From Chryseobacterium sp. OSA05B (GTDB lineage Bacteria > Bacteroidota > Bacteroidia > Flavobacteriales > Weeksellaceae), in the NCBI RefSeq assembly GCF_019970065.1, contig NZ_JAHXYH010000010.1:1-43250 (forward strand): a stretch of 43,250 nucleotides of DNA, written 5' to 3'. The position numbers and the translations under genes were made by a program. Shown piece by piece: positions 42,445 through 43,250 of this stretch. Every line of letters begins with the position of its first letter. Within the stretch, counting starts at the first letter, position 1. The notes under the pieces are model-generated. The model saw nothing but the letters and a program-made list of their open reading frames with translations, did no database searches and had not been told where the DNA came from.

Positions 42445-43250
42445 TTATTTATATCTTATAGGTATAGGAGGTCCAACTAATCTAGTATTGAAAATATTAA
42501 CATTAGATCCATAAAATCCGTAATTTGTTCCTCCAAGTTCAATTTTTCTAATAGGTAAACCTAATTTCTCAGAATATGCTCCAGTTACACCAGGGCCATG
42601 AGGCAAAGAGATAGAATTAAGAAGGCTTGTTGTACCTTGTTGTGTCGTGTATTGGACTATTATATCATACTTGTCTTTTTTACTAAAGCCATTTAGAGCT
42701 CTTTCTGCATAATCCAAACGGTCTGTAACAAATGGTCCTTCTCCTCTATAATTGCCGTTTTGATCCCTCTTCTGTTGTAAAAATCCACCAGTACTTAGAT
42801 ATTCTTTACTAGACATTGCTCTGTAAAAAAATTCCACCTCACTAGATTCATCTGATGGTACATCTGTTGCTCCCGTAAGAGGTATATCATAACCTCGTGC
42901 ATGAGAACTATCTCCATTTAACATTAACGGCAATGCCCAAAGGCTACGGGTTAATGCAGCACCAGTTACAGAATAAAATGCCTTTGCATTTATATTAATA
43001 ATCTCACCAACTTGAACAATCCTGCTAACCTCTGCTCCAGCTAAAATAGTTGTGATACCAGCACCTTTATTGGAACCAAACAAACCTCCAACAAAACTTG
43101 CAGCTCTTTGCCAAAAAGTAGGTTTTGGAGAGGGATTGTTACCTAAGGCTGCCATTGCATTTCTATACTCTTGTGTCTCACCAAAGGTTTTTGGACTGCC
43201 ACCCCCATCGGTTCTAAAATAAAATAGGCCCATTCCGTCACCTAATCCAA
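42445..43250 (-). CDS. RHS protein end with class II linker and toxin tip, unit 1 (5' part outside)
   Basis: The frame enters from the right edge of the window, so the listed Met at 43233 is internal. It runs through the class II linker (GLFYFRTDGGGSPKTFGETQ, FWQRAASFVGGLFGSNKGAG, LWALPLMLNGDSSHARGYDI) into a tip of about 130 residues: FFYRAMSSKEYLSTGGF, GEGPFVTDRLDYAERAL, YDIIVQYTTQQGTTSLLN, to PPIPIRYK. An Arg near the start (YRAMS) and a FVT strand are compatible with an ADP-ribosyltransferase-like fold, but I cannot see a safe ExE motif. If the RHS barrel is intact beyond the window, this could be the live toxin gene that the downstream orphan modules feed. Confidence 0.7.
   Translation of the reverse strand, partial: GLGDGMGLFYFRTDGGGSPKTFGETQEYRNAMAALGNNPSPKPTFWQRAASFVGGLFGSNKGAGITTILAGAEVSRIVQVGEIININAKAFYSVTGAALTRSLWALPLMLNGDSSHARGYDIPLTGATDVPSDESSEVEFFYRAMSSKEYLSTGGFLQQKRDQNGNYRGEGPFVTDRLDYAERALNGFSKKDKYDIIVQYTTQQGTTSLLNSISLPHGPGVTGAYSEKLGLPIRKIELGGTNYGFYGSNVNIFNTRLVGPPIPIRYK

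Overview
The window looks like a chromosome segment of a low-GC Bacteroidota, most likely a Flavobacteriia member close to Chryseobacterium or Elizabethkingia. This is inferred from SusC/SusD pairs, RteC-type regulators, MauE/DoxX and DUF6520-like proteins, Bacteroidota-type promoters (TAnnTTTG) and orphan RHS toxin tips. The genus itself is not proven by the sequence.

Layout. (1) 1-7.1 kb: the 3' end of an M61-family peptidase, a possible small lipoprotein with a strong terminator, then a graveyard of broken genes: a signal-peptide gene remnant, a tail-fibre-like repeat protein that has lost its signal peptide and frame, a truncated second copy of rteC, and a headless NAD-dependent epimerase joined directly to it. 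(2) 7.4-19.8 kb: a small HTH gene, RteC and a membrane TPR/AraC regulator on the minus strand. Divergent from them is a plus-strand set: lipoprotein, an untracked 56-aa Cys protein, a MauE/DoxX-propeller membrane protein and a Cys4 DUF6520-like exported peptide. Convergent to that set is a SusC-SusD-S9 peptidase operon. The grouping suggests handling of an exported, disulfide-rich peptide or of peptide nutrients; this is inference.

(3) 20.2-32.8 kb: a defence island. A strongly structured candidate RNA and a small HTH gene sit at its left edge. Then come a minus-strand type I restriction-modification operon (hsdR-hsdM-hsdS) ending in an OLD-like ATPase/TOPRIM gene, and a divergent three-gene ABC-3C conflict system (Mrr-like nuclease, middle component, Zn-hook ATPase). 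Two broken hypothetical genes follow. (4) 32.8-34.1 kb: a DUF3945/DUF4099-like protein typical of Bacteroidota integrative elements.

(5) 34.4-43.25 kb: a minus-strand array of six orphan RHS tip modules in different states of decay. Each starts near the same point of the RHS core, usually just after a hairpin terminator, and carries a toxin tip plus an immunity gene. Three tips are zincin-like (HExxH) and all three are followed by members of one signal-peptide-bearing immunity family. One tip is a clear ADP-ribosyltransferase-like domain and another may be. In one zincin module the catalytic Glu codon itself has become a stop codon, leaving the immunity gene intact.
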